64,000 nt of DNA, taken from the NCBI RefSeq assembly GCF_028618555.1, contig NZ_JAQITD010000010.1, forward strand, positions 1 through 64,000, given 5' to 3'. The number at the start of each line of letters is the position of its first letter. Within the stretch, counting starts at the first letter, position 1. Below, piece after piece: positions 1 through 8,724 of this stretch. The position numbers were made by a program, and so were the translations under genes. Origin of the DNA: Bartonella sp. CM31XJBT. GTDB lineage: Bacteria; Pseudomonadota; Alphaproteobacteria; Rhizobiales; Rhizobiaceae. The notes beneath the pieces were generated by a model, which was not told the DNA's origin, did not search any database, and saw only the letters and a list, made by a program, of their open reading frames with translations.

Positions 1-1913
1 AAAGTTTTATCAATTTGGTGCGCCATTTAGAACCTTCTTTTGGTGGAATTAATCTTGAAGACATTAAGGCGCCAGAGTGCTTTATGATTGAAAGCCGCCT
101 ACGCGAGGTAATGAATATACCTGTTTTTCACGACGATCAACATGGTACAGCAATTATTGTTGCTGCTGGTGTTCTCAACGCTTTGACTTTAACAGGGCGC
201 GATATGCAAAATACGCGGTTAGTCTGTAATGGTGCTGGTTCTGCAGGGATTGCTTGTATTGAACTGATTAAAGCGATGGGCTTTCGTTCCGAAAATATCA
301 TATTATGTGATACAAAGGGTGTGGTCTATGAAGGCCGCAAAGAGGGAATGAATCAGTGGAAATCTGCGCATGCTATTCAAACAGATAAACGTACGCTTAT
401 GGAAGCAATGGAAGGTGCAGATATATTTTTTGGGGTTTCTGCTAAAGGTGCTCTTACTCCTGAAATGGTAAGATCCATGGCACCCCAGCCGATCATTTTT
501 GCTATGGCTAATCCCGATCCAGAAATTACGCCGGAAGAGGTTATGCAAGTGCGTCATGATGCCATTGTCGCAACAGGACGTTCCGATTATCCAAATCAGA
601 TTAATAATGTTCTCTGTTTTCCTTATATATTTCGTGGTGCGCTTGATGTGCGTGCAAGAGTTATTAATGAAGACATGAAGATTGCTGCGGCAAAGGCTCT
701 TGCTAATTTAGCGCATGAAGAAGTGCCTGACAGCGTTGCGGAAGCTTATCATGGAAAGCGATTAAAATTTGGTCCTAATTATATCATCCCTGTTCCTTTT
801 GATCCGCGTTTATTTACGGTTGTTTCAATAGCGGTAGCAAAAGCAGCAATGGAAAGCGGTGTTGCGCAAAAGAACATAGATGATTTAGAGGCCTATGAGC
901 GCGATTTGAATGCGAGACGTGATCCTACTTCCTCGATGATGCGTGGGGTTTATAACCATGTTCGTCAAGCGCCAAAACAAATTGTCTTTGCAGAAGGTGA
1001 AGAAGAGCAAGTTATGCGGGCAGCCGTTTCCTATGTCCATCAAAAATTAGGACAAGCGATTTTGGTTGGTCGTGAAGAGCAAGTAAGAGAAGCGGCTGTT
1101 ATCGCTGGAATTGATCTGGAGCATGAAGGTATTTCCATTATGAATGCTAAGCTTTCTTGCCGTACAGATGCTTATGCGAATTATCTTTATAAAAAGATGC
1201 AGCGTCAAGGCTGGCTGTTGCGTGATTGTCATCATCGTATCAATAATGATCGCAATTATTTTGCTGCGTGTATGGTGGCACTAGGAGATGCTGATGCAAT
1301 GGTTACAGGGGTGACACGCAATTATGAAACAGCGTTAATCGATATACGTCGTGCAATTGATGAAAAACCAAAAGAACGATTGATTGGTATTTCAATGGCT
1401 ATTTGCCGTGGACGAATTGTGTTTATTACGGATACAGCCGTTTATGAAAATCCTAATGCTGAAGAACTTGCGGATATAGCGGAACAAGCAGCTTCATTTG
1501 TGCGAGGATTTGGATATCAACCACGGGTAGCATTTTTAGCATTTTCTACATTTGCTTATATGAAAGGGCAGACGACGCAGCAAATTCAGGATGCGATTAA
1601 TATTTTGCATGAACGCAAAGTTGACTTTGAGTTTGATGGAGAAATGAGTGCTGATGTGGCACTCAATTCCAAATTGATGCAGCAATATCCATTTATGGGA
1701 TTAACGGAGCCCGCTAACATTTTGGTTATGCCTGGATATCACGCGTCTTCCATTGCAAGCAAAATGTTACAAGAACTTGGTGAAGCAACCATCATTGGTC
1801 CTATTTTAATTGGATTGGAAAAATCTGTCCAAATTGTACCATTTAGTGGAAGCGATACAGATGTTGTCAATATTGCAATGCTTGCGGCTTATCATGCCGC
1901 AAAAGTCGTCTAA
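1..1913 (+). CDS. maeB: NADP-dependent malic enzyme with phosphotransacetylase-like C-terminal domain (5' end cut by window)
   Basis: Decarboxylates malate to pyruvate with NAD(P) in the cytoplasm. The reading frame is open from the window edge (in frame from base 3), so the TTG at 15 is an internal codon and the true start lies outside. Visible are the malic-enzyme segments LEPSFGGINLEDIKAPECF and HDDQHGTAI, then a dinucleotide-binding motif NGAGSAGIA near visible residue 71. From about residue 320 to the end there is a PTA_PTB-type domain, which in this family is regulatory rather than catalytic. About 636 residues are visible; large hybrid malic enzymes are roughly 760-770, so about 130 N-terminal residues are missing. 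It ends at a hairpin shared with the convergent secB. Confidence 0.96.
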   Translation, partial: SFINLVRHLEPSFGGINLEDIKAPECFMIESRLREVMNIPVFHDDQHGTAIIVAAGVLNALTLTGRDMQNTRLVCNGAGSAGIACIELIKAMGFRSENIILCDTKGVVYEGRKEGMNQWKSAHAIQTDKRTLMEAMEGADIFFGVSAKGALTPEMVRSMAPQPIIFAMANPDPEITPEEVMQVRHDAIVATGRSDYPNQINNVLCFPYIFRGALDVRARVINEDMKIAAAKALANLAHEEVPDSVAEAYHGKRLKFGPNYIIPVPFDPRLFTVVSIAVAKAAMESGVAQKNIDDLEAYERDLNARRDPTSSMMRGVYNHVRQAPKQIVFAEGEEEQVMRAAVSYVHQKLGQAILVGREEQVREAAVIAGIDLEHEGISIMNAKLSCRTDAYANYLYKKMQRQGWLLRDCHHRINNDRNYFAACMVALGDADAMVTGVTRNYETALIDIRRAIDEKPKERLIGISMAICRGRIVFITDTAVYENPNAEELADIAEQAASFVRGFGYQPRVAFLAFSTFAYMKGQTTQQIQDAINILHERKVDFEFDGEMSADVALNSKLMQQYPFMGLTEPANILVMPGYHASSIASKMLQELGEATIIGPILIGLEKSVQIVPFSGSDTDVVNIAMLAAYHAAKVV

Positions 1914-1916
1914 AGG

Positions 1917-1960
1917 AAAAAAGCCCCTACTATACCAAGAATATATCAAGGGGCTTTTTA
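1917..1960. terminator. Bidirectional rho-independent terminator between maeB and secB
   Basis: A-run plus AAGCCCCT, a loop of about 20 bases, then AGGGGCTTTTT. The arms pair perfectly and carry an A-run on one side and a T-run on the other, so the hairpin can terminate both converging genes. It begins 4 bases after the maeB stop. Confidence 0.85.
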
Positions 1961-1980
1961 ATAACAAAAGAATAAACTTT

Positions 1981-2457
1981 TTAAGAAGGCTGTATTTGAC
2001 TGTCTTTTTGTTCTTCAGAAAGACGCTTTTGGAAGAGTGCTGCAAAATCAATAGGATCAATCCACAAAGGTGGAAAGCCACCGTTTTGAGTAGCATCAGA
2101 TATAATTTGGCGAGCAAATGGAAATAAAAGACGGGGACATTCAATAAAGACCAGAGGCATAACATGTTCTTGTGGAATGTTTTTAAGGTGAAAAACACCA
2201 CCGTAAATCAATTCTACATGAAATAAGGTTTCAGCTTCATCATTGGCTTTGACGGAGAGAGACAAAACGACATCATAATTGTCATCACCAATTGGGTTAG
2301 CATTGACGTTAATATTGATATCAATTTGTGGTGATTTTTCACGTGCACGCAATGAACGAGGAGCACCTGGATTTTCGAATGATAAATCTTTTAAATATTG
2401 AGTTAATACAGCAAAAACCGGCTCTCCACCACTGTTATTCATTTCACCTTCGGCCAT
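1981..2457 (-). CDS. secB: Protein-export chaperone SecB
   Basis: Tetrameric cytoplasmic chaperone that keeps preproteins unfolded and delivers them to SecA. The 158 residues match the usual SecB length. The N-terminal core carries the family segment [17 protein letters not shown], followed by the conserved region around [12 protein letters not shown] and the hydrophobic stretch [16 protein letters not shown]. The C-terminal tail is polar. The gene is convergent with maeB and shares its terminator. It lies just downstream of fxsA on the same strand with a 143-base gap, a neighbourhood familiar from Rhizobiales genomes. Confidence 0.96.
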   Translation of the reverse strand: MAEGEMNNSGGEPVFAVLTQYLKDLSFENPGAPRSLRAREKSPQIDININVNANPIGDDNYDVVLSLSVKANDEAETLFHVELIYGGVFHLKNIPQEHVMPLVFIECPRLLFPFARQIISDATQNGGFPPLWIDPIDFAALFQKRLSEEQKDSQIQPS

Positions 2458-2600
2458 ACGACGAACCTCTCTTATTATAATATGTATAATTTATTTTAGA
2501 TCTAAAGACCAGATTGGTTATCACGCCTTGCAAAAGGTTGCAAGAAATGCGCTCTTTATCTTGAATATTTTTTTAGTTTGTTGCAGATTTTTTAGGCATT

Positions 2601-3095
2601 TCAATGGTTATCATCATTTTTGCGCCATGGAGATTCTGTCGTATCATGAATTGTGTAATCTTCTGCTTTAAGATCAATTATTTTTTCAGAGTCATTTTTT
2701 CTTTTAGTATTGGGATTCATTTTGTTTTTTAATGATATAAAGAAATGCCAAGCAACAGAGCGAATTGGTTTAATAAGAAGTAATATTCCCAAGAGATCAC
2801 TTACAAAGCCGGGAAGAATAAGTAAAATTGCACTAAAGATGATGAAAGCATCATTAATAATATTATTCTCTAATGTGCGTCCTTGGACAAGTTCAGTTTG
2901 TATATTTTTTAAAAGGCTAATCCCTTGAATTCGCAATAAAACAACCCCAACTATGGTTGTGAGAATAACCAAACTCAAAGTTGCCAAAATACCAATTTCT
3001 TGACCAACAAAGATAAAACCAGCAATCTCGATTAAAAGAATGCAAAGAAAGATAACAACAAAAAAACGAGGATTTATAGAATAAAGTTTTATCAC
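2601..3095 (-). CDS. fxsA: FxsA-family inner-membrane protein
   Basis: Small membrane protein of the FxsA family, named after the E. coli protein that relieves phage T7 exclusion; its cellular role is unclear. It has N-terminal membrane segments (FFVVIFLCILLIEIAGFIFV, then a second around ILATLSLVILTTIVGVVLL), the family phrase GRTLENNIINDAFIIFSAILL, the LLILPGFVSDLLGILLL segment, and a charged C-terminal tail. The frame stays open upstream to a TTG at 3158. I chose GTG at 3095 because AGAAGGA lies about 8 bases before it and the upstream TTG has no ribosome-binding site. This gives 164 residues. It is divergent from the TIM44-like gene. Confidence 0.88.
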   Translation of the reverse strand: MIKLYSINPRFFVVIFLCILLIEIAGFIFVGQEIGILATLSLVILTTIVGVVLLRIQGISLLKNIQTELVQGRTLENNIINDAFIIFSAILLILPGFVSDLLGILLLIKPIRSVAWHFFISLKNKMNPNTKRKNDSEKIIDLKAEDYTIHDTTESPWRKNDDNH

Positions 3096-3269
3096 ATGAA
3101 AATTTCCTTCTGGATGAGTAGGGGGAGAAATTCTTAAGAGCACTCCGTTTAAATACAAAATCTATAAAAATATTTGAATGATAAGATTCCTTATTTTACA
3201 TATTTATTGATAAATGGTATTGACTGCAATGTTTATTAGAGACTTAAGCTTTGGAGATTGACAGCGCCT

Positions 3270-3962
3270 ATGGAATTTGACGTTATACTTGTCATAGCTC
3301 TTGTTGTTATGGTTGTTATTTTTGTGCAACTCCGTAATGTATTAGGGAAACGAATTGGGTTTGAAAAGCCACCCTTTGATCCTTATTCACGTCGTTCTAA
3401 AAAACAGGTTGAAGCAGAAACGGCTGATAATATTGTTTCGTTCCCTCATCAGAAAAATTCACAAAAAGACGACTTTAGTGAAATTGATAAAATTTCACCG
3501 GAGGGGAGTCTTTTGAATAAAAATTTGCGGGAATTGCATAGAATTGATTCTCATTTTTCTCCTCAACTTTTTATAAAAGGTGCGCAAATTGCTTATGAAA
3601 TGATTGTAACAGCTTTTGCCAAAGGTGATCGCAATCAGCTTAAAAGCTTGCTTTGTCAGGATGTTTTTGAGAGTTTTTGTACGGCTATTGAGCAACGAGA
3701 AAAAAATAAAGAAAGAATAGAATTCACTTTTGTTGGAATTAATAAGATCGAATTTATTGCGGCGGCAATACAAGAAAAGGATGAACTTTTAACGATACGT
3801 ATTGTCAGTGAGATGATTTCTGTTACTTATAATGAACAGGGCGAGCGTATAGACGGTGATCCTGACGCTATTGTAGAAATCAGAGATATTTGGACTTTTG
3901 TTCGCAATAGTTTATCGTCAGATCCCAACTGGAAGCTTTTTGCTACAGAAAATGAAAATTAA
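3270..3962 (+). CDS. TIM44-like domain membrane-anchored protein
   Basis: About 230 residues: one N-terminal membrane helix (VILVIALVVMVVIFVQL), a charged linker, and a C-terminal TIM44-like domain recognisable from FIKGAQIAYEMIVTAFAKGDRNQLKSL cut into its parts (FIKGAQIAYEMI; AKGDRNQLKSLL) and EIRDIWTFVRN. Alphaproteobacterial members are bacterial relatives of the mitochondrial import component Tim44 and are thought to be inner-membrane associated. An in-frame TTG at 3258 is possible, but the ATG at 3270 fits the usual MEFD-type N-terminus. The Smr gene follows 52 bases downstream on the same strand. Confidence 0.88.
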   Translation: MEFDVILVIALVVMVVIFVQLRNVLGKRIGFEKPPFDPYSRRSKKQVEAETADNIVSFPHQKNSQKDDFSEIDKISPEGSLLNKNLRELHRIDSHFSPQLFIKGAQIAYEMIVTAFAKGDRNQLKSLLCQDVFESFCTAIEQREKNKERIEFTFVGINKIEFIAAAIQEKDELLTIRIVSEMISVTYNEQGERIDGDPDAIVEIRDIWTFVRNSLSSDPNWKLFATENEN

Positions 3963-4014
3963 AATACTTTTTGTTTTTCTTCCATAAGCATTCAATGATT
4001 TATGAGAAATTAAA

Positions 4015-4605
4015 ATGTCCTCAAGTAAATGGAGACAAAAAAGAGATTTATTGGCTTCACAAGATCGCCTTTTATGGGAGATGGTTTGTCGTACGATAAC
4101 ACCGCTTCACGGTAAGATGCTCTCTTCTACTTCAGAAATTATTGCAAATATTAATGATAAAAATCAACCTGTAACTCAAATCTCCTCATTGTCTCAGGAA
4201 AATCAACAACCCTCGACAATTATTAAAAGAGAAAAGAGGGCAGTTATACAAGCACAAAAGATTCATTTCTTTGATCATGTTGCATATCGTAAAATTTCCC
4301 AAGGTCGTTATCCTCTTGAGGCGCGTCTTGATCTTCATGGTTATATGCAGGAAGAAGCTTATTTTTTCTTAAAAAAATTTCTACAATCCTCTCAGCAGAG
4401 AGGATTGCGTTATGTCCTTGTGATTACAGGAAAAGGACGATCCGTTGGGAGTGATGGAGCTTTGTATAGATTTGTTCCGTATTGGTTATCAACACCAGCT
4501 TTTCGATATTATGTCCACGCGTTTGAGCAAGCAGCACGTCAGCATGGCGGAGAAGGTGCGCTTTATGTTTGGTTGCGCCGTTTTATGTCGGGAGAAGGAA
4601 TGTGA
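4015..4605 (+). CDS. Smr-domain (small MutS-related) protein
   Basis: 196 residues. The C-terminal half is an Smr domain: LDLHGYMQEEA (the conserved LDLHG motif), then VLVITGKGR (the conserved TGKG) and a terminal GGEGALYVWLRR. The N-terminal half is polar, low in complexity and poorly conserved, as in stand-alone alphaproteobacterial Smr proteins. Smr domains are associated with nucleic-acid nicking or ribosome-collision cleavage in other organisms; the role here is inferred only. In related Rhizobiales, as I recall, a lytic transglycosylase gene (mltA) sits between the TIM44-like and Smr genes. It is absent here, where the gap is only 52 bases. Confidence 0.88.
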   Translation: MSSSKWRQKRDLLASQDRLLWEMVCRTITPLHGKMLSSTSEIIANINDKNQPVTQISSLSQENQQPSTIIKREKRAVIQAQKIHFFDHVAYRKISQGRYPLEARLDLHGYMQEEAYFFLKKFLQSSQQRGLRYVLVITGKGRSVGSDGALYRFVPYWLSTPAFRYYVHAFEQAARQHGGEGALYVWLRRFMSGEGM

Positions 4606-4738
4606 TGTCATTATGGTCGTTTCAGGTTTAATATTTATTTATACTTATAATTTATTGTTTTCGTATATTTCGTAAGAGCCTTGAATACAATATTCCCTTC
4701 GTTATAATTTTTTATAAAGAATTATAAAGATATTATTT

Positions 4739-4998
4739 TACATTCTACGTATTGCTTCACGCTTTTGTTTATAGCATTCGTTAACGGGGCACATCCCTCA
4801 CACAAAACAGAACGACATTGAATTGAATATATCCACAGGCTTGTTTTAAAGAAACATCTTTCAACGCTCTCAAGCTTATTTTGCGACAGTATCCGTGAAG
4901 AGTATAATGATAAATCCATGAAGCACCCCCCCTATCTTTATGCTTAGTAAAAGAGTAAGCTGGCATCATCATACACTTTACCATCTCCCAATGTTGCA
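4739..4998 (-). pseudogene. Remnant A of a tyrosine-type phage integrase (N-terminal domain)
   Basis: On the minus strand a frame reads GGASWIYHYTLHG, then LRALKDVSLKQA, the pattern of the Arm-DNA-binding N-terminal domain of tyrosine integrases (W-x-Y-RYT-HG then LxDVSLxxAR). After a frameshift it continues as VNECYKQKREAIRRM, which resembles the end of that domain. No catalytic domain (R...HxxR...Y) follows. It aligns by eye with the copies at 28771-28935 and 29350-29480, all degenerate. Confidence 0.7.
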
Positions 4999-5210
4999 AC
5001 AACCCTTTAAGTCATTGGTATTTTAAAGCGTTTATACAGAGGCATGCTTTTCTGTAAGTGTTTTTACTCTCCGCAGTTCTCATCTCGCGCGTGACGCCCA
5101 AACGAAAGATTTTGATCGATTCAATATAAGAGGACTTAAAATGAGAGAGATATAGATGGATCTCATTCAGGTTGCAAAGCGATAAATTATTTTTATAAAC
5201 CACAGCATTA
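4999..5210. repeat. Degenerate dispersed repeat, copy 1
   Basis: Adjoins integrase remnant A. The stretch from AAGCTGG (4958) through CAATGTTGCAAC to TTGATCGATTCAATATAAG has recognisable counterparts at about 34660-34870 and 51361-51520, with shared blocks (CAATGTTGC; CGCTTATGACGTA-like; ATTGATTCAATATGAG). It is most likely flanking sequence of the same decayed integrative element. No coding frame is intact. The rest of the gap up to gcrA (5211-5518) shows nothing recognisable. Confidence 0.5.
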
Positions 5211-5518
5211 CTCTATTAAATACACGAAGAATAAAAACATGAGAAATTGAGAACTGTATTATTCAAAAGACATTGCTATGGATAGTGTTAACAGCAGTAC
5301 AACTAAATTAAAGAGAATCGTGAAAATAAACAAGAATATAACTTTACAACACATAGCTGCGCAGTAGCATCAAAAGATACAGTTTCGTTGAATAATTTCA
5401 TGAAGAAATTTTTTCATTCATTAAAAGCTCCATCAAATTTCGTTCTCATAATAATTCGATAATTAAAATTTAATAACGAAGCGCAGAAGACGTAAAATAC
5501 GAGATTCAATTGAGGATA

Positions 5519-6055
5519 TTACACTCTTATCCGACGTCTTTCAGATATTGGTTGAAATGCTAGCTTAGCATGAAAGGCACAATAGGGGCTACTTTCATCA
5601 GAATCTGCACCACAAAAATGAAAATCTGCTGATAATGGATCGCCAACCGGCCATCTACATGTATTTTCACTCAATTGTAGAAGATTAAGTTGACGTGATA
5701 TAGGCACCACTACATTGGATTTTGTGGACATATCAACTTCTTTTACATCTTCCACTACAAATTCTGTCTTTAAAGCTGTTTCTTCAATACTTACAGATGA
5801 TGTGTTTATTGGCGATACCGTGGATGTGTTGCGACGCACACGTGGAGATGATGGGCTGCTGCTTCCCACGGGAGTTTTTTGCGCACGCGTGCTTCCTTGA
5901 GCTGTCTTACCACGTCCTGGTAACTTTAATCGATGTACTTTGCCGATGACTGCATTTCTGCTGACCCCACCTAATTGAGCAGCAATTTGACTTGCACTTA
6001 ACCCTTCACTCCAAAGCTTTTTAAGAAGCTCAACGCGTTCACATGTCCAACCCAT
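5519..6055 (-). CDS. gcrA: GcrA cell-cycle regulator
   Basis: Alphaproteobacterial transcription factor that acts with sigma-70 at promoters carrying CcrM-methylated GANTC sites, controlling the cell-cycle programme. The N-terminus is diagnostic: MGWTCERVELLKKLWSEG, then SASQIAAQLG and SRNAVIGKVHRLKLPGR, a helix-turn-helix of about 45 residues. A low-complexity Ser/Thr-rich linker (about 55-125) follows, then a conserved C-terminal region with CRWPVGDP, FHFCG and YCAFHAKLA, which contains the sigma-interacting part with its conserved cysteines. 178 residues is normal. It is divergent from argD across a 480-base gap. Confidence 0.96.
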   Translation of the reverse strand: MGWTCERVELLKKLWSEGLSASQIAAQLGGVSRNAVIGKVHRLKLPGRGKTAQGSTRAQKTPVGSSSPSSPRVRRNTSTVSPINTSSVSIEETALKTEFVVEDVKEVDMSTKSNVVVPISRQLNLLQLSENTCRWPVGDPLSADFHFCGADSDESSPYCAFHAKLAFQPISERRRIRV

Positions 6056-6538
6056 ACCAGCACTCCATTCCGATTACGTCACTAAGATGCTCTCCCCCGT
6101 TGCATCTTCAAATGTTTAAATAATGTTTTCATTACGCTGAATGAAAGAACTTTACACTCTAAACGAGCATAAGAAAATCATCCAACCTGTGGACTTACAA
6201 ATCAAAACACATCATCTTGCTTATTACATTGTAAATTACAATATGCACTCACTCTATGACAAGAGTCTTTACCTCTTGAAGAGTTTATTTAGAATGTTTT
6301 CCCCAACTTGCAAATCAATCATAGGTTAAACTTTCACTTTTGTTTAAGGCTTTTCCCCAAAATGCTTATTTGTAGAACCTTCATTGACTTTTTTTCAATT
6401 GGTGTAATGATCTATTCTATAGGTGTAATCACTAATCGTAATGAAATGTTGAAAGCACCGTAACGAAATGTACCATGCTATTTTATTTGTAGTGTTGCTT
6501 TGTATATATATTGAAAAGGTTAAAATATAAAGGGAATT
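6056..6538. other. Intergenic region between gcrA and argD
   Basis: Holds the divergent promoters of gcrA and argD by position. A TTGACT at 6384 is a possible -35 element, but no convincing -10 follows at ideal spacing. Two GGTGTAAT blocks (6401 and 6422) form a short direct repeat. No coding frame of note. Confidence 0.4.
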
Positions 6539-7756
6539 ATGATGGATGCTGTCTCTATACAACCACTTTATGAATGCTTCGCACGACGAAATTTGCATTT
6601 TGAACAGGGGCATGGTGTATGGCTTATTTCCGATAAAGGAGAACATTATCTTGATTTCACATCTGGCATTGCTGTTAATGCATTAGGGTATTCACATCCA
6701 AAATTGGTTGATACGCTCAAAATACAAGCTGAAAAACTTTGGCATGTTTCTAATATTTTTCAATCTCCTGAACAAGCATCTCTTGCCACGCGGCTTTGTG
6801 CAAATAGTTTTGCGGATAAGGTTTTTTTCTGCAATTCAGGTACTGAAGCATTGGAGTGCGCATTCAAAACGGCACGTCATTATTACTATGCTGCTGGTCA
6901 TTCAGAACGCATTGAAATAATTACTTTTGAAGGGGCATTTCATGGACGTACACTTGCAGCACTTGCTGCGACTGGGCATGAAAAATATCTTGAAGGCTTT
7001 GGACCTAAAGCTGGTGGATTTATTCAAGTACCTTTTTGTGATGAAATCGCTTTGTGTAATGCTATTAATAAAAATACCGCCGCTATTCTTATTGAACCTA
7101 TTCAAGGAGAAGGAGGAATACGAACGGTCCCTCATGAATATTTAAGATTTTTGCGCAAAATATGCGATGATAATGGTCTATTATTGATTTTAGATGAAGT
7201 CCAAACGGGTATAGGACGAACAGGAAAGCTTTTTGCTTATGAATGGAGTGATGTCACACCTGATATTCTTACCCTCGCAAAAGGATTAGGAGGGGGATTT
7301 CCATTAGGCGCTTGCCTTGCAACGGATAAAGTTGCAAAAAGCATGACACTTGGGACACATGGTTCAACCTTTGGAGGAAATCTTCTTGGAATGGCTGTAG
7401 GAAATAGTGTTCTTGATATTTTGTTAGAGCCAAGTTTTCTCAACCATGTTCAGCGCATGGGGGATAAACTAAAAAGTGGACTTTTGCATATTCTCAATAT
7501 CTATCCTGATATTATCCGCGCAGTTCCGGGGATGGGGCTAATGTTGGGTATTCAATGTGTTGTGTCTTCAAATCTTGTCGTTAATGCTTTAGAAAATGAA
7601 CATCTCTTAAGTGTTGCTGCCAACAACAATGTTGTGCGCTTATTGCCTCCTCTTATCATTAGGGAAGAAGAAATAGATGAAAGTTTGCATCGTATTGAAA
7701 AAGCAATAGCTTATCTTTCGCAAGTAAACAAAGAAAGACAAATATCACACACATGA
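6539..7756 (+). CDS. argD: Acetylornithine aminotransferase
   Basis: PLP-dependent class III aminotransferase that converts N-acetylglutamate semialdehyde to N-acetylornithine in arginine synthesis. Visible motifs: the N-terminal GVWLISDKGEHYLDFTSGIAV split around the substrate region, CNSGTEALECAFKTAR (phosphate-binding), LDEVQTGIGRTGKLFAYE (PLP ring Asp) and LAKGLGGGFPLGA with the Schiff-base lysine. Its 405 residues fit the family. AGGGA lies 4 bases before the tandem ATG ATG start. Its stop overlaps the argF start by four bases (ATGA), so the two are translationally coupled. Confidence 0.95.
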   Translation: MMDAVSIQPLYECFARRNLHFEQGHGVWLISDKGEHYLDFTSGIAVNALGYSHPKLVDTLKIQAEKLWHVSNIFQSPEQASLATRLCANSFADKVFFCNSGTEALECAFKTARHYYYAAGHSERIEIITFEGAFHGRTLAALAATGHEKYLEGFGPKAGGFIQVPFCDEIALCNAINKNTAAILIEPIQGEGGIRTVPHEYLRFLRKICDDNGLLLILDEVQTGIGRTGKLFAYEWSDVTPDILTLAKGLGGGFPLGACLATDKVAKSMTLGTHGSTFGGNLLGMAVGNSVLDILLEPSFLNHVQRMGDKLKSGLLHILNIYPDIIRAVPGMGLMLGIQCVVSSNLVVNALENEHLLSVAANNNVVRLLPPLIIREEEIDESLHRIEKAIAYLSQVNKERQISHT

Positions 7757-8688
7757 CAAATGCTCTTCGTCATTTCACGGACTTATCCATTTTAACGCCA
7801 GCAATAGCACGCGCACTGATCGATTATGCGAAGATCCTTAAAGCATCTTTTAAAGCAGGAAAAGGTTCAAAACCTTTTATAGGTAAAACACTTGCGATGA
7901 TTTTTGAAAAACCATCCACACGAACCCGTATTTCATTCGATATCAGTATGCGCCAGCTTGGCGGAGATACAATCATGCTCACGGGTTCAGAAATGCAGCT
8001 TGGTCACAGTGAAACTATAGCTGATACGGCTCGTGTTTTATCTCGTTTTGTGGATATCGTGATATTACGAACAACAAAACATCAACGTATGCTCGAATTG
8101 GCACAATATGCACAAATTCCTGTCATTAATGCCCTTACAGATGATACACATCCTTGCCAAATTCTAGCAGATATATTAACCTATGAGGAGCATCGGGGGC
8201 CTATTTCTGGTAAAATATTTGCGTGGATGGGGGATGGTAATAATGTACTCCATTCCTTAATTGAAGCTGCAGCTCTTTTTGATTTTCATTTGCGTATTGC
8301 TACTCCAAAGGGCAGTGAGCCACAGGAAAAATTTATCCATTGGGCACGTGAACGAGGAGCACATCTTACACTAACCCATAATCCCCAAAAAGCAGCTCAA
8401 GATGCTGATTGTATTATGACCGACACATGGGTCTCCATGGGACAAGAATTTCGTGCTCGCAGTCGTTCTACTTTTCAGCCTTATCAAGTCAATGAATCTC
8501 TCATGAAATTAGCAAAATCTGATGCTCTTTTTATGCATTGTCTTCCTGCTCATCGTGGTGAAGAAGTTGTCGATACTGTGATTGATGGACCGCACTCCGT
8601 TGTTTTCGATGAGGCTGAAAATCGTCTTCATGCTCAAAAAGCAATTCTTTCTTGGTGTTTACAAGATGCGTTTTTCTCTCCACAATAG
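7753..8688 (+). CDS. argF: Ornithine carbamoyltransferase
   Basis: Transfers carbamoyl from carbamoyl phosphate to ornithine, giving citrulline. Diagnostic motifs are all present: STRTR at residues 55-59 (carbamoyl-phosphate binding), DDTHPCQILAD (HPCQ), DTWVSMGQE (ornithine loop) and HCLPAHRGEE with the catalytic Cys. 311 residues is standard. It overlaps argD by 4 bases and is followed 36 bases later by hslO, so argD-argF-hslO form one likely transcript, an order common in Rhizobiales. Confidence 0.97.
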   Translation: MTNALRHFTDLSILTPAIARALIDYAKILKASFKAGKGSKPFIGKTLAMIFEKPSTRTRISFDISMRQLGGDTIMLTGSEMQLGHSETIADTARVLSRFVDIVILRTTKHQRMLELAQYAQIPVINALTDDTHPCQILADILTYEEHRGPISGKIFAWMGDGNNVLHSLIEAAALFDFHLRIATPKGSEPQEKFIHWARERGAHLTLTHNPQKAAQDADCIMTDTWVSMGQEFRARSRSTFQPYQVNESLMKLAKSDALFMHCLPAHRGEEVVDTVIDGPHSVVFDEAENRLHAQKAILSWCLQDAFFSPQ

Positions 8689-8724
8689 CCTCCCTACAAC
8701 AAATTATATAAAAAAGGCAAAGCT

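Noticed and set aside
1806-2201. 131-codon minus-strand ORF across the maeB end
   Set aside because: Overlaps maeB, the terminator and secB; antisense shadow.
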